DNA of 64,000 bases from Paenibacillus silagei (GTDB lineage: Bacteria; Bacillota; Bacilli; Paenibacillales; Paenibacillaceae): the NCBI RefSeq assembly GCF_017874735.1, contig NZ_JAGGLV010000018.1, positions 62,001 to 126,000 of the forward strand, in the 5' to 3' direction. Below, one piece after another: positions 26,891-35,400 of the stretch. Every line of letters begins with the position of its first letter. The first letter of the stretch is position 1. The position numbers and the translations under genes are program-made. The notes below the pieces were generated by a model. It searched no databases. It worked only from the letters and a program-made list of their open reading frames with translations, and was not told the DNA's origin.

Positions 26891-27082
26891 GAAGTCACGC
26901 TGGCGCAGATAGTGGACAAGATGTACACAGACAAAAAAGTACGCAATGGCCGCATCCGCTTCGTCTTTCAGGACGGTATCGGGAGGATGAAGCGTTTTGC
27001 CGACGGTTCTTATTCTGTTCCGGTTGAAGAATCGGCAGTCATGAAGCTGCTAGAGGAGCTTCGCGTGAACCCGACGACTTAA
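26891..27082 (+). pseudogene. Remnant of a 3-dehydroquinate synthase-like gene (C-terminal end)
   Basis: A 63-codon open stretch with no start codon or ribosome site, opened by an in-frame TAA at 26888. Its translation includes VDKMYTDKKVRNGRIRFVFQ then DGIGRMKRFADGSYSVPVEE and SAVMKLLEELRVNPTT. The DKK...G.IRFV....IG pattern is the C-terminal signature of 3-dehydroquinate synthase (AroB) family enzymes. The rest of that enzyme (about 300 residues) is missing, so this is a 5'-truncated remnant. Confidence 0.5.
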
Positions 27083-27149
27083 ATGTTATATATTCTACCA
27101 TAGTATATATTTTTCTTTTAATTATGTGATATTATCTTCCGTATTTTTA

Positions 27150-27177
27150 TTGACAAGTCTTTATTTTTATCTATAAT
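27150..27177 (+). promoter_or_regulatory. Strong sigma-A type promoter
   Basis: A perfect TTGACA (27150-27155), a 16-base AT-rich spacer and a perfect TATAAT (27172-27177). It points at the MpsC-family gene, giving a leader of roughly 80 bases. Confidence 0.75.
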
Positions 27178-27266
27178 GATGTATAAGCGGTGGGCCAAAA
27201 GGCGATATAGTCGCTAGGGAGTCACATTTCATAACATAATCTATTGCAGCAAAGGTGTGATCGCTA

Positions 27267-27641
27267 ATGATCGCTTCCGCCGGACAATGGAAACAGGACA
27301 TTCTACGGATCTACAACGAAATCAACAAGAAGCTGTTCAACGCCGGCGTTAAGCAGCAGAAGGTCGATTTTGTGGGCAACAAGATTATTATTTTATCCAT
27401 TAACAGCCGGGTGCCCGTACTCAAGGTGCTGGATACCCATGATCCCACGGCAAGCCGCCAGATCAATCTGGTGCTGCATGAAGTATTCAAGGCCGAGATC
27501 AAGCAGGCATTTCTGGATGAATTTCAAGTCAATATTAAGGCCGTTCTTAAAGATTATGATGTGGAGACCGAGTATTCCGGTACGATCATAATTTTGGAGA
27601 AGGACCTTGAGCATTATCTGAACGCTACGTTGGAACTCTGA
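27267..27641 (+). CDS. MpsC/DUF2294-family protein
   Basis: A 124-residue protein with the family pattern: IYNEINKKLFNAGVKQQKVDFVGNKIIIL, then LKVLDTHDPTASRQINLVLHEVFK and the C-terminal DYDVETEYSGTIIILEK. DUF2294 proteins have been named MpsC because some are encoded with the MpsAB bicarbonate/membrane-potential system; no mpsA or mpsB lies here. The length is normal. It has AAAGGTG 9 bases before the ATG, a consensus promoter at 27150 and its own terminator, so it is an independent and probably well-expressed gene. Confidence 0.8.
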   Translation: MIASAGQWKQDILRIYNEINKKLFNAGVKQQKVDFVGNKIIILSINSRVPVLKVLDTHDPTASRQINLVLHEVFKAEIKQAFLDEFQVNIKAVLKDYDVETEYSGTIIILEKDLEHYLNATLEL

Positions 27642-27660
27642 TCTTCCGGAGAGCCGGCCT

Positions 27661-27716
27661 GCCGTCAGTTTTCGGACATTTCCCTGCAGGGGTGTGTCCT
27701 GAACTGGCGGCTTTTT
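27661..27716 (+). terminator. Rho-independent terminator
   Basis: GCCGTCAGTTTTCGGACA pairs with TGTCCTGAACTGGCGGC, with an inner CCCTGCAGGG palindrome, and CTTTTT follows. Confidence 0.85.
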
Positions 27717-27759
27717 GTTTATCGTCGTGAGGCTATTACTACCTTAGGGAGCTGATTCT

Positions 27760-28545
27760 ATGAAAACCAAAATTGAGATTGCCGGTGTCAGCAAGTGGTT
27801 CCGCCGTGACGGACAGGAGATTATGGCCATGCAGGAGACGAATCTCTCCATAGAACAAGGCAGATTTGTCAGTATTATCGGCCCCAGCGGCTGCGGCAAG
27901 TCCACGCTGTTCAATATTATCGCGGGCCTGATTCCGCCATCCACCGGCCGTGTGCTTGCAGACGGAGAGGATATCGTAGGGAAGACCGGATATGTCGGGT
28001 ATATGCTGCAAAAGGATATGCTGCTGCCCTGGAGGACGATACTGGACAATATTATTTTGGGCATGGAGATCCGCGGGGTGCCGCGCAAGGAAGCCGTAGC
28101 CCGGGCCAAGCCCCTGATGGACCGCTATGGACTTAAGGGCTTCGACGGTCATTACCCGGCAGAGCTGTCCGGCGGGATGCGCCAGCGGGCAGCGCTGCTC
28201 CGTACGCTGCTGTATAAGCGCGATATTATTTTGCTGGACGAGCCCTTTGGCGCCCTGGACGCCCAGACCCGGCTGACGATGCAGAACTGGCTGCTGGAGC
28301 TCTGGGAGGACTTCCGCAAGACGGTGTTATTCGTTACCCATGATATTGATGAAGCCATCTATCTGTCTGACGACATCTATGTCTTCTCCGGGCGGCCGGG
28401 ACGGATCATCTCCAAGATCTCGGTAGATATGCCGCGTCCCAGACACCAGGAGGATACCGTATCCGCTTCATTCATGGAGCTCAAGGCCCACCTGCTGAAT
28501 CTGCTGTCAAGCGGGGATCAGGAGCCAGCCACCCGTATCTCTTAG
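27760..28545 (+). CDS. ABC transporter ATPase, nitrate/sulfonate/taurine type
   Basis: A 261-residue ATPase of the SsuB/TauB/NrtD branch. Walker A is GPSGCGKST, the Q-loop region is LQKDMLLPWRT, the signature is ELSGGMRQRAALLRTLL, Walker B is IILLDEPFGALD and the H-loop is FVTHDIDEAIYL. It drives the importer formed with the next two genes (permease and binding lipoprotein). Gene order A-T-P followed by a hydrolase suggests uptake of a small nitrogen- or sulfur-containing organic compound. Confidence 0.92.
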   Translation: MKTKIEIAGVSKWFRRDGQEIMAMQETNLSIEQGRFVSIIGPSGCGKSTLFNIIAGLIPPSTGRVLADGEDIVGKTGYVGYMLQKDMLLPWRTILDNIILGMEIRGVPRKEAVARAKPLMDRYGLKGFDGHYPAELSGGMRQRAALLRTLLYKRDIILLDEPFGALDAQTRLTMQNWLLELWEDFRKTVLFVTHDIDEAIYLSDDIYVFSGRPGRIISKISVDMPRPRHQEDTVSASFMELKAHLLNLLSSGDQEPATRIS

Positions 28546-28576
28546 AATTCATAAACTGTTGAAGGAGAGGACAACC

Positions 28577-29464
28577 ATGGAGAGTGTACAGAAGAAAGGC
28601 TATGTCATTCACAAGCTGGAGGCGGCTCCGGTCCAGGCGGTCAAGCCGGAGAAGCTGCAGAAGAAGCCTGTCATTATTGATGAAGAAGCCGCCAGACGCC
28701 GGACGAGGCGGATCATCGGGATCGGGCGGCTGTCCGTGGCGCTGCTGATCGTGCTCTGCTGGGAGCTGTTCACCCGGTTCGGCTGGATGGACCCGTACTA
28801 CTGGAGCAGCCCGCTGCGGATTATGAGTACAACCTGGACTCAGGTGACTGAGGGGACGCTGCTGGAGGATATTGCGTATACCTCAAGCTCGACGATTCTA
28901 GGCTTCATCGGGGGAACGGTGATTGGCTCGCTGCTCGGCCTGTCCTTCTGGTGGTCCCGCAAATTTGCCGGCATCAGTGAACCGTTTCTGATCCTGCTCA
29001 ACGCCATGCCGAAGCTGGCGCTTGCCCCGGTGCTGGTCATTCTGCTGGGCATCGGTTTCTTCTCGAAGGTGGCGCTTGCTTTTGCCATGACAGTGGTTGT
29101 GGCGGCCTTGTCAGCGCACAGCGGCGTGCAGAGTGTGGACAAGGATATGGAGAAGCTGATGTATTCGCTTGGGGCGAAGCGTCATCAGGTGTTCACCAAG
29201 GTGGTCATTCCCTGGGCGATGCCCTGGATGATCAGCAGTCTGCGGATTAATATTGCCCTTTCGCTGGCCGGTGCGATTGTCGGGGAGTTCATCGCTTCAA
29301 GCCATGGTATAGGCCGTATGGTCATCTATGCGGGGACCATTCTCGACATTAATCTGGTCTGGGTAGGAGTTGTAGTTCTGTCTGTACTGTCGATGGTCAT
29401 GTATGCAGGAGTGGTGCTGCTGGAGAAGTGGTTGTCTAAGGGATACGGGATGAAGAAGGCTTAA
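28577..29464 (+). CDS. ABC transporter permease, SsuC/TauC type
   Basis: About 295 residues with six helices. A cytoplasmic N-terminal extension of about 60 charged residues (MESVQKKGYVIHKLEAAPVQ onward) precedes the first helix, which is longer than usual for the family. The EAA-like loop is EKLMYSLGAKRHQVFTKVVIPWAMPW. Start ATG 28577 has AAGGAGAGG 6 bases upstream. It lies 31 bases after the ATPase gene and 39 before the binding protein gene. Confidence 0.92.
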   Translation: MESVQKKGYVIHKLEAAPVQAVKPEKLQKKPVIIDEEAARRRTRRIIGIGRLSVALLIVLCWELFTRFGWMDPYYWSSPLRIMSTTWTQVTEGTLLEDIAYTSSSTILGFIGGTVIGSLLGLSFWWSRKFAGISEPFLILLNAMPKLALAPVLVILLGIGFFSKVALAFAMTVVVAALSAHSGVQSVDKDMEKLMYSLGAKRHQVFTKVVIPWAMPWMISSLRINIALSLAGAIVGEFIASSHGIGRMVIYAGTILDINLVWVGVVVLSVLSMVMYAGVVLLEKWLSKGYGMKKA

Positions 29465-29503
29465 GAAGCGGGCCATCATTTCAAAGATAGAGGAGAGAAG
29501 CCA

Positions 29504-30553
29504 ATGATGAATGTTACGAAAATAAAGCTGTCTGCCGTCCTGCTGGCCTCCGTAATTCTGCTGTCCGGCTGCGGCGGCAAAGGCAATGCTGAAGTGGAGG
29601 CGGCCGCTGCCGGGAACGGTGCGGAGAAGCTGAAGAAGCTGGTTATCGCCGAGCCGCTGCATTATACAGGCTATCTGCCGCTGTACGTGGCGCAGCGCGA
29701 AGGGTATTTTGCGGAGGAGGGGCTTGAGGTGGAGATGCTTCAGGCAGCGGGCGGCACGCATGTCACCTCGGTGGTCAGCGGGGATGCCTGGGCCGTCATC
29801 GGCGGGCCGGAGTCCAATGCGCTGGCGAATATCGGCAACTCCGACCCGATTGTCTCGGTCAGCAACGTGGTGAACCGGGCGAACGTCTATCTGATGGCCA
29901 AAAAAGGGACCGCCCCGGCAGGCAGCTCCGATGAGGAATTGGCAGCCTTCCTGAAGGGCAAGAAATTGAATGCCGGGCGGCATGGCGGTACGCCTAATCT
30001 GCTGACCCAATATCTGCTGCTGGAGCTGGGGCTTGATCCGCAGAAGGATGTCCGGCTGCTGGAGCCGGCGGATGGCTCCACGGTGGTGGCGATGGTCCAG
30101 CAGGGGGCCGCGGATATTGCGAACGGCGCGGAGCCGCAGATCAGTGACGGGATGAGCAAGGGGGTGTGGGATGAACCTTTTTACAAATTCCATGATCTGG
30201 GTGACTATGCTTACTCGGTGCTGAGCGTGAAGAAGTCTACCCTGGAGAAGGACCCGGAAACGGTACAGAAGGCGGTGAATGCTGTCGTCAAGGCGCTGAA
30301 GGTGATCCAGGAGGATAAAGAGCTGGCGATGCGTGTCTTGAAGGCGGAATTCCCTACACTCTCCGATGCTGCTGCCCAAGCTGCGCTTGACCGGGCGTAT
30401 GACGACCAGCTCTGGAGTCCGGATGGAGTGATCTCGCAGGAGGCGCTGGATAAGGATATGGATGTAATGATCAAGACCGGAATCTACAAAGGCGAGTATA
30501 CCTATGATGACCTGGTCGATATGCAGTTTGTGAATAAAACAGCAGCGAAGTAA
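29504..30553 (+). CDS. NMT1/SsuA-type substrate-binding lipoprotein
   Basis: A 349-residue binding protein with a lipobox LLSGC (Cys 23). The mature part starts with KLVIAEPLHYTGYLPLYVAQREGYFAEEGLEVEM, the opening of nitrate/taurine/pyrimidine-precursor binding proteins, with GGTHVTSVVSGDAWAVIGGPES as the ligand-loop region. It belongs to the importer with the two preceding genes. The ligand cannot be fixed from sequence; the adjacent isochorismatase-fold hydrolase hints at an amide- or ureide-like compound. Confidence 0.9.
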   Translation: MMNVTKIKLSAVLLASVILLSGCGGKGNAEVEAAAAGNGAEKLKKLVIAEPLHYTGYLPLYVAQREGYFAEEGLEVEMLQAAGGTHVTSVVSGDAWAVIGGPESNALANIGNSDPIVSVSNVVNRANVYLMAKKGTAPAGSSDEELAAFLKGKKLNAGRHGGTPNLLTQYLLLELGLDPQKDVRLLEPADGSTVVAMVQQGAADIANGAEPQISDGMSKGVWDEPFYKFHDLGDYAYSVLSVKKSTLEKDPETVQKAVNAVVKALKVIQEDKELAMRVLKAEFPTLSDAAAQAALDRAYDDQLWSPDGVISQEALDKDMDVMIKTGIYKGEYTYDDLVDMQFVNKTAAK

Positions 30554-30595
30554 GCTGAGACCCACAGGTCTTCAAAAATGAAAGAGGTGACCAAA

Positions 30596-31234
30596 ATGGA
30601 GTTAACTGCCGATCTGATTATCCCTGATAAAACGGCCCTTATTATAGTAGATGTTCAGAATGATTATTGCCATGAGGAGGGCGCACTGGCTTCTGGAGGC
30701 AATGATGTATCCGCTGTGCGGGAGATGATGCCGCAGCTCCACGGGCTGATTACGGCGGCCAGAACGCAGGGAGTGCCGATCATTTACATCCAGACCTACC
30801 ATGAAAAAGCGACCGATTCCCAGGTCTGGACCTCCCGCTCCGGGCGCGGCTCGCTGGGCGTCTGCCGCCGGGGGAGCTGGGGGGCTGAATTCTACGAGGT
30901 ATCCCCGCTTCCGGAGGAGATTATTGTAAATAAGCACCGGTACAGCGCTTTTATTAACACCCGGCTTGATTCGGTGCTGCGTTCGCTGCGGATCGAAACC
31001 CTAATTATGACTGGAGTGAGCACCAATGTCTGCGTGGAGTCGACCGCAAGGGACGGGTTCATGCTGGATTATCAGATTGTGATGGTTCAGGACGCCTGTG
31101 CCTCTTATTCCCGGGCGGCGCATGACATGACGCTGGAAAATATGAAGGGATACTTCGGCGTGGTTGCTTCAGCCGCAGAGATTGAAGCGGGCTGGAAGAT
31201 CTGGAACCAGCCTGTGCTGCAGCAACTGTCGTGA
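30596..31234 (+). CDS. Isochorismatase-family cysteine hydrolase
   Basis: A 212-residue hydrolase with the complete catalytic triad of the family: D19 (IIVDVQNDY), K113 (VNKHRYSAF) and C146 (GVSTNVCVESTARDGF). Relatives hydrolyse amides such as N-carbamoylsarcosine, ureidoacrylate, biuret or nicotinamide (family knowledge). ATG 30596 is the start because AAAGAGGTG lies 6 bases before it. It directly follows the ABC importer and overlaps the MFS gene by 4 bases, so it probably degrades what the importer brings in. Confidence 0.9.
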   Translation: MELTADLIIPDKTALIIVDVQNDYCHEEGALASGGNDVSAVREMMPQLHGLITAARTQGVPIIYIQTYHEKATDSQVWTSRSGRGSLGVCRRGSWGAEFYEVSPLPEEIIVNKHRYSAFINTRLDSVLRSLRIETLIMTGVSTNVCVESTARDGFMLDYQIVMVQDACASYSRAAHDMTLENMKGYFGVVASAAEIEAGWKIWNQPVLQQLS

Positions 31235-32643
31235 GCCTCACGATGCCGTCACCGGAACGGGTCGTGAACCTCACGGCGGTTAAGGTGGTCATCTGTCTCG
31301 GGGCGTTCCTGTCCAATCTGTCCGCCGGGATGTTCAATATATCGCTGGTTGATATTTCCGCTGATCTGCAGATTCCCGTGGCCTCTGCACAGTGGGTGGT
31401 CAGCATCTATCTGCTGGTCATTTCAGTGCTGCTGCCTGTAATGGGACGGCTGGGCGACAGGTTCGGCCGCCGCAAGGTGCATAATCTGGGGCTGTTCGCC
31501 TTCGCAGCAGGGGCGCTGGGCTGTGCGCTGGCCTGGAATGAAGCCATGCTGCTGGGCTTCAGAGTCTTGCAGGGAGCGGGAGCCTCCATGTATCAGGCGA
31601 CTAACATGGCCTTGATCGTCTCGCTCTTCCCGGCGGAGCAGCGGGGCCGGGCGCTGGGACTGATGAGCACCTTCGTGGCTGCGGGTTCGATGGCAGGTCC
31701 GGCCTTAGGCGGCTTCCTGATCCAGTGGTTTGCCTGGGAGAGCAACTTCTGGCTGCTGGCCGTTGTTGCGGGAGCCGTGGGTGTGCTCGCGCATAGGCTG
31801 ATTCCCCGGGATACAGAGACCGCCGGAGGCCGGATGAATCTGGCCGGAGCAGCCTGGATGGCTGTCTGTCTTACTTCGCTGATGATTGCCGTCGATCTCG
31901 GCAGCCGCTCCTCATTCCTGTCTGTACCCGTACTGCTGCTGCTCGCGGTCTCGGTAGGGCTGGCAGCGGGTTATACAGGATATGCCCGTTTCGCTCAGCG
32001 CAACTCCCCGCCTGCGGAGAACGGCTTCAGCCTGTTCACGGACCGGAGCTTTGCTGCCGGAATTGTGATTACGGTTATCACGTATATGGCTGCTTTTGCC
32101 GCACAACTGGCGTTGCCTTCGCTGCTGCGCTTAGCCGGAGCTGAGCCTGCGTGGGTGGGCATGATTATGATTGGCTATCCGCTGGCGCTGGTGGTAACTG
32201 CCCCTGTCAGCGGGAGTATTGCGGACCGTAAAGGGCCTGTTGGCATCCTGACCGCCGGTCTGCTGCTGATGAGTATCACGCTGCTGGCGCTGGGCCTTGG
32301 CTCCCCTGCTTTGAGAGCGGGTGCGATGGTGCTGCCGGTCGTGCTGCTAGGCTGTGCTATGGGAATGATTACTTCGCCTAACACAAGCATCGTTATGGGT
32401 TTGGCGGCAAAATCGCAGCTTGGCCGGGTCAGCAGTATACTGGCCTTATCCCGCAACATCGGCATGATGTTCGGAACGGCGGCCGGCGGTCTGATGATCA
32501 GTGGGGGGAACAGGCCGAACGGAAGCTATGTGGCGGTGTTCGTAGCCTGTGCTGCGGCAGTAGGTCTGTCTTCCGTCTGGCCGCTGTATTCCTTCCGGCA
32601 CAGCAGCAAGCGCAAAAGCGCGGAGCATCTGCACATACCGTAA
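31231..32643 (+). CDS. MFS transporter, DHA2-like
   Basis: A 470-residue, 14-helix-like major facilitator. The start overlaps the hydrolase stop (GTGA). The A-motif between helices 2 and 3 is GRLGDRFGRRKVHNLGL, and motif C is GPALGGFLI, typical of drug/H+ antiporters. Being co-translated with a catabolic hydrolase, it may export a product or import the same substrate rather than serve in drug resistance; the direction cannot be told from sequence. Confidence 0.88.
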   Translation: MSLTMPSPERVVNLTAVKVVICLGAFLSNLSAGMFNISLVDISADLQIPVASAQWVVSIYLLVISVLLPVMGRLGDRFGRRKVHNLGLFAFAAGALGCALAWNEAMLLGFRVLQGAGASMYQATNMALIVSLFPAEQRGRALGLMSTFVAAGSMAGPALGGFLIQWFAWESNFWLLAVVAGAVGVLAHRLIPRDTETAGGRMNLAGAAWMAVCLTSLMIAVDLGSRSSFLSVPVLLLLAVSVGLAAGYTGYARFAQRNSPPAENGFSLFTDRSFAAGIVITVITYMAAFAAQLALPSLLRLAGAEPAWVGMIMIGYPLALVVTAPVSGSIADRKGPVGILTAGLLLMSITLLALGLGSPALRAGAMVLPVVLLGCAMGMITSPNTSIVMGLAAKSQLGRVSSILALSRNIGMMFGTAAGGLMISGGNRPNGSYVAVFVACAAAVGLSSVWPLYSFRHSSKRKSAEHLHIP

Positions 32644-32723
32644 TAGAGTAGAGTTTCAGGTAAGTTGAATCCCGCTCCCTCTATTCTGGGTAATATAGAG
32701 AAAGAGAGCTTAGGAGGGACGAC

Positions 32724-33059
32724 ATGGGCAATCCGTTGAAGGAATTCAAGAGCAGCATCGATGGGCTGAAGCAGTCACTGGACGGGGTAAAGCAATCCGT
32801 CGATGGACTGAAGGCGCCGGTGGATGAGTTCAAAGCGAATATGCAGGAGACGGTGGAGGCGGCGAAGCTGCGGAGTGACGGAGTGAAGTCGGAGCTTGGG
32901 CGGATGAAGCAGTCGGTCAAGGACACTCAGGAGGTGCTTGGCGAGGTGAAGGAGACGCTGAGCGCATCGGCGGAGGTGCTGTCTACCCGGAAGCGGTATC
33001 TCCGGCTGTTCAGCTGTAAGAAGGGGCGTCTGATGGCCGCTAAGGGCCGCCGTTCGTGA
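32724..33059 (+). CDS. Small coiled-coil hypothetical protein
   Basis: A 111-residue protein with GGAGGG before the ATG. Residues 7-60 repeat a seven-residue pattern (SSIDGLK, QSLDGVK, QSVDGLK, APVDEFK), and a similar helical stretch runs to about 85. The tail is strongly basic (STRKRYLRLFSCKKGRLMAAKGRRS). It has no signal or membrane segment. It is probably a homo-oligomeric coiled coil that binds something acidic with its tail. No family recognised. It ends at a strong terminator. Confidence 0.65.
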   Translation: MGNPLKEFKSSIDGLKQSLDGVKQSVDGLKAPVDEFKANMQETVEAAKLRSDGVKSELGRMKQSVKDTQEVLGEVKETLSASAEVLSTRKRYLRLFSCKKGRLMAAKGRRS

Positions 33060-33090
33060 ACGATAACCACGCATCTCCACGCGTCAAAAG

Positions 33091-33140
33091 AAAACGCAAG
33101 AGTCAGGGCGGCATACATCCCGTGTGACTCTTGCGTTTTT
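33091..33140 (+). terminator. Rho-independent terminator
   Basis: AAAACGCAAGAGTCA pairs with TGACTCTTGCGTTTT; TTTTT closes it on the plus strand and the A run gives a T run on the minus strand, so it can act both ways. Confidence 0.85.
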
Positions 33141-33164
33141 GTGTTCCATTTTGGGATTTTCGGT

Positions 33165-33352
33165 CCATGCGGACTGGAAGGCCGCTATTTTTGCTATTTG
33201 CGCTATTCCGGTAATCTATCCGGACTCAGAGGTCCTTAACCAACCTGTATCGCCTCATTTTCAGCGTCACCGCACCTTTTAACGCCTTCTCAGTCCGTGG
33301 CGGGCAGAAAAATTGTCTTTTTGACCAAATAGAGTCCTCACAGTCCGCGGAG
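33165..33352. repeat. Dyad four-unit element, 51-bp arm spacing (CGGACT type)
   Basis: CGGACT units lie at 33170 and 33221 (51 bases apart). The inverted form AGTCCG is at 33292 and 33342 (50 apart). Flanking bases are also shared: reading all four in one orientation gives CGGACT, then roughly GNGAGGNC and a TA-rich tail. The dyad centre is near 33259. The 33060-33540 gap contains the terminator, this element and about 190 bases in which I see nothing. Confidence 0.75.
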
Positions 33353-33540
33353 CATCCAGTTGTCCGCCATCACGCTACAATTACGCAACCACAACGACAT
33401 CATTCCGCACACCGCACACTGCACATTATCCCACACACCGCTCCACCACACCATTCTTTGATGCATCACTGAAACGTGCAACACCCGGCGATGACACCGC
33501 AGCCATCCCTCAGTGACCTGTAATCTCTGTATTCCGCACA

Positions 33541-35343
33541 TCAAGGCGGCGTCAGGCTTAAGCTCTGGGCCGAATCGACCACAAACACAGGCACCGTCTG
33601 CACCCCAAGCTCCGTCTCCACCTCTCCGAATTCATTCGCGAACTGGCCGCTGACTGCGGCAGATCCGGTCATTAGCGGCACCTCGCCCTGAAGCAGCAGC
33701 TCACGTCCATTCGAACGCGCAACTGCTCTTCCGGCAGCATCAAAGTAAATATCGCAGGACAGCATCACCTTCTCATAAGGAAACAGCTCAAGCTGTGTAG
33801 CATCTATAGGGGTGTAAGTGAACTCCTGATAGAGTTCCGAGAATTCATATGCTCCGTTCACCAGGCGGAAAATAGCGGTCCTGCCCTCGACACCATCAGC
33901 CAGATCCGTGTTCATTACGCGGATGGAGCCATCCTGTGCTATCAGCTCATAGCTGCTGCCTGTGAAGCTGAACAGCAGGGAGATTCCTTCCGGCCGGATG
34001 GTATAGCCTGTGAAGATGCTTCGTCCGTCAGCCTCACCGCCGTTAGCTACAACTACGGGTACTTCGGAGTAAGCAGACAACGCTTCGTCAAAAGAAAGAG
34101 CGCTCAGCATCCCCGAACCCGGGATCACCTCCCCGGTCCGGGTGGAGACCGTGCCGTCCCTGCTCATCTCGGCGTAGACCAGCTTGCCGCCAGCGTCTAC
34201 TCCGGCTACAGCCACCTTGGCCCCGTACTTGTCGGTGACGGAGGCTGTAAGGGAGTAGCTGCCCTGCACTTCTCCGCCCGGCAGCAGCCGGAGTGGCTCG
34301 GCCGTATTCCAGGCAAGCGTTGCGGCAGCAGTCTCTCCGGAGGTGTCCTGCACCGGGGCCAGCTCCGCATAGAGCCTGATGGCATCCGCATACCGGCCGC
34401 CGCGCACATGGCGCGCGCCCTCGCGGAGCAGCCGGGCGATGCTGTTGTCGATCAGCTTCAGCACCTTGGAGCTGGTGATGCCGGCTGATGCCGCATAGCT
34501 GCGGTAGCGGGCGGCATGTCCGGCGAAGGCTGCGGTGAGGTCACCGTCCAGATCCTTGTTCAGGATGAGCGAAGCGCTCTCCTGAACCTGCTTGCTAAGC
34601 CAGGGTGCGGTATAGCTATGATTCTTATAAGCTTCTTCCATAGAGAGGGCGCTCTCCAGCATAGGCCCGAAGCTACCGGCTGCGGCCAGAGCCTTGAGCC
34701 TCGCGGTATCATGGGCCTTGAAGCTCGCAGCGAGCAGCTTATCCTTGGCGGCGGTTCCCCCGTAATAGTCTGCCGGAATCTGCAGCAGGCTCCATTTGAG
34801 ACTGTCTGTACTGTCGCTGCCTGTCCCTGAATCTGCGCCCTTAGATGCACCTGCGGCAAGCCCGGCCAGATACTCATCCTTGAACTGCCGGAACCCGGCT
34901 GTCATCTTGTCTGAGACGCCTGAATCCGCCGAGAGCTGGCGATAATAAGCTTCATAGGGTCCTCCCGGCGTCATATACTTGCTCTTCAGGCTGAGCAGGG
35001 AGGCATAGCTCTCCATCATCCCTGCAAAATCCTTCACAGTCAGCTGGTCCTCCAGCGTTAAGGACAGTCTGCTCAGACTCGTGCGGATGCTCGTAATAGG
35101 AGCCAGCTCTGTCAGTTTCGCCGAAATTTCGTTCTCTTTATATAGAATCGAATGATTGGCCGCTGCAAGACGGTACTTGTTCTCGGCAGCGATAAGTTCC
35201 CCGGCAGCGTACAGTTCTCCAGCTTCTTGTACATCCTGAAGCTTATTCTTAATCCCCAGCGCCTTCTGTCCCAGCGGGAGCAGCATCAAAATACACAGAA
35301 TAATCAAAATATTCCGCAGGGTTATAGCCCGTATGATCGTCAT
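33541..35343 (-). CDS. Membrane-anchored helical protein of the tubulin/vWA locus (600 aa)
   Basis: A single N-terminal membrane helix (about 9-28) anchors a long extracytoplasmic or periplasm-facing protein. Residues 35-180 are helical and TPR-like (YAAGELIAAENKYRLAAANH...). A second TPR-like pair is around 310-345 (HVRGGRYADAIRLYAELAPV). The C-terminal third is beta-rich with DGSIRVMNTDLADG and EKVMLSCDIYFDAAGR. I do not recognise a family. It is the last gene of a minus-strand group that diverges from the vWA and tubulin-like genes, 57 bases after the zinc-ribbon gene. Placing it in the same system is inference from adjacency. Confidence 0.72.
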   Translation of the reverse strand: MTIIRAITLRNILIILCILMLLPLGQKALGIKNKLQDVQEAGELYAAGELIAAENKYRLAAANHSILYKENEISAKLTELAPITSIRTSLSRLSLTLEDQLTVKDFAGMMESYASLLSLKSKYMTPGGPYEAYYRQLSADSGVSDKMTAGFRQFKDEYLAGLAAGASKGADSGTGSDSTDSLKWSLLQIPADYYGGTAAKDKLLAASFKAHDTARLKALAAAGSFGPMLESALSMEEAYKNHSYTAPWLSKQVQESASLILNKDLDGDLTAAFAGHAARYRSYAASAGITSSKVLKLIDNSIARLLREGARHVRGGRYADAIRLYAELAPVQDTSGETAAATLAWNTAEPLRLLPGGEVQGSYSLTASVTDKYGAKVAVAGVDAGGKLVYAEMSRDGTVSTRTGEVIPGSGMLSALSFDEALSAYSEVPVVVANGGEADGRSIFTGYTIRPEGISLLFSFTGSSYELIAQDGSIRVMNTDLADGVEGRTAIFRLVNGAYEFSELYQEFTYTPIDATQLELFPYEKVMLSCDIYFDAAGRAVARSNGRELLLQGEVPLMTGSAAVSGQFANEFGEVETELGVQTVPVFVVDSAQSLSLTPP

Positions 35344-35400
35344 ATAATATAGCCCCTTTATTTCATAGATAAGGATTAGAGCGGCAGTCAGCTTCTAACC

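Noticed and set aside
27184..27266. Riboswitch in the leader of the MpsC-family gene
   Set aside because: GGCGATATAGTCGC and a few short pairings recall fluoride or guanidine motifs, but the conserved cores of those classes are not present.
29297..30565. 422-codon open frame on the minus strand
   Set aside because: It is antisense to the permease and binding-protein genes of the ABC importer; composition is that of a shadow frame.
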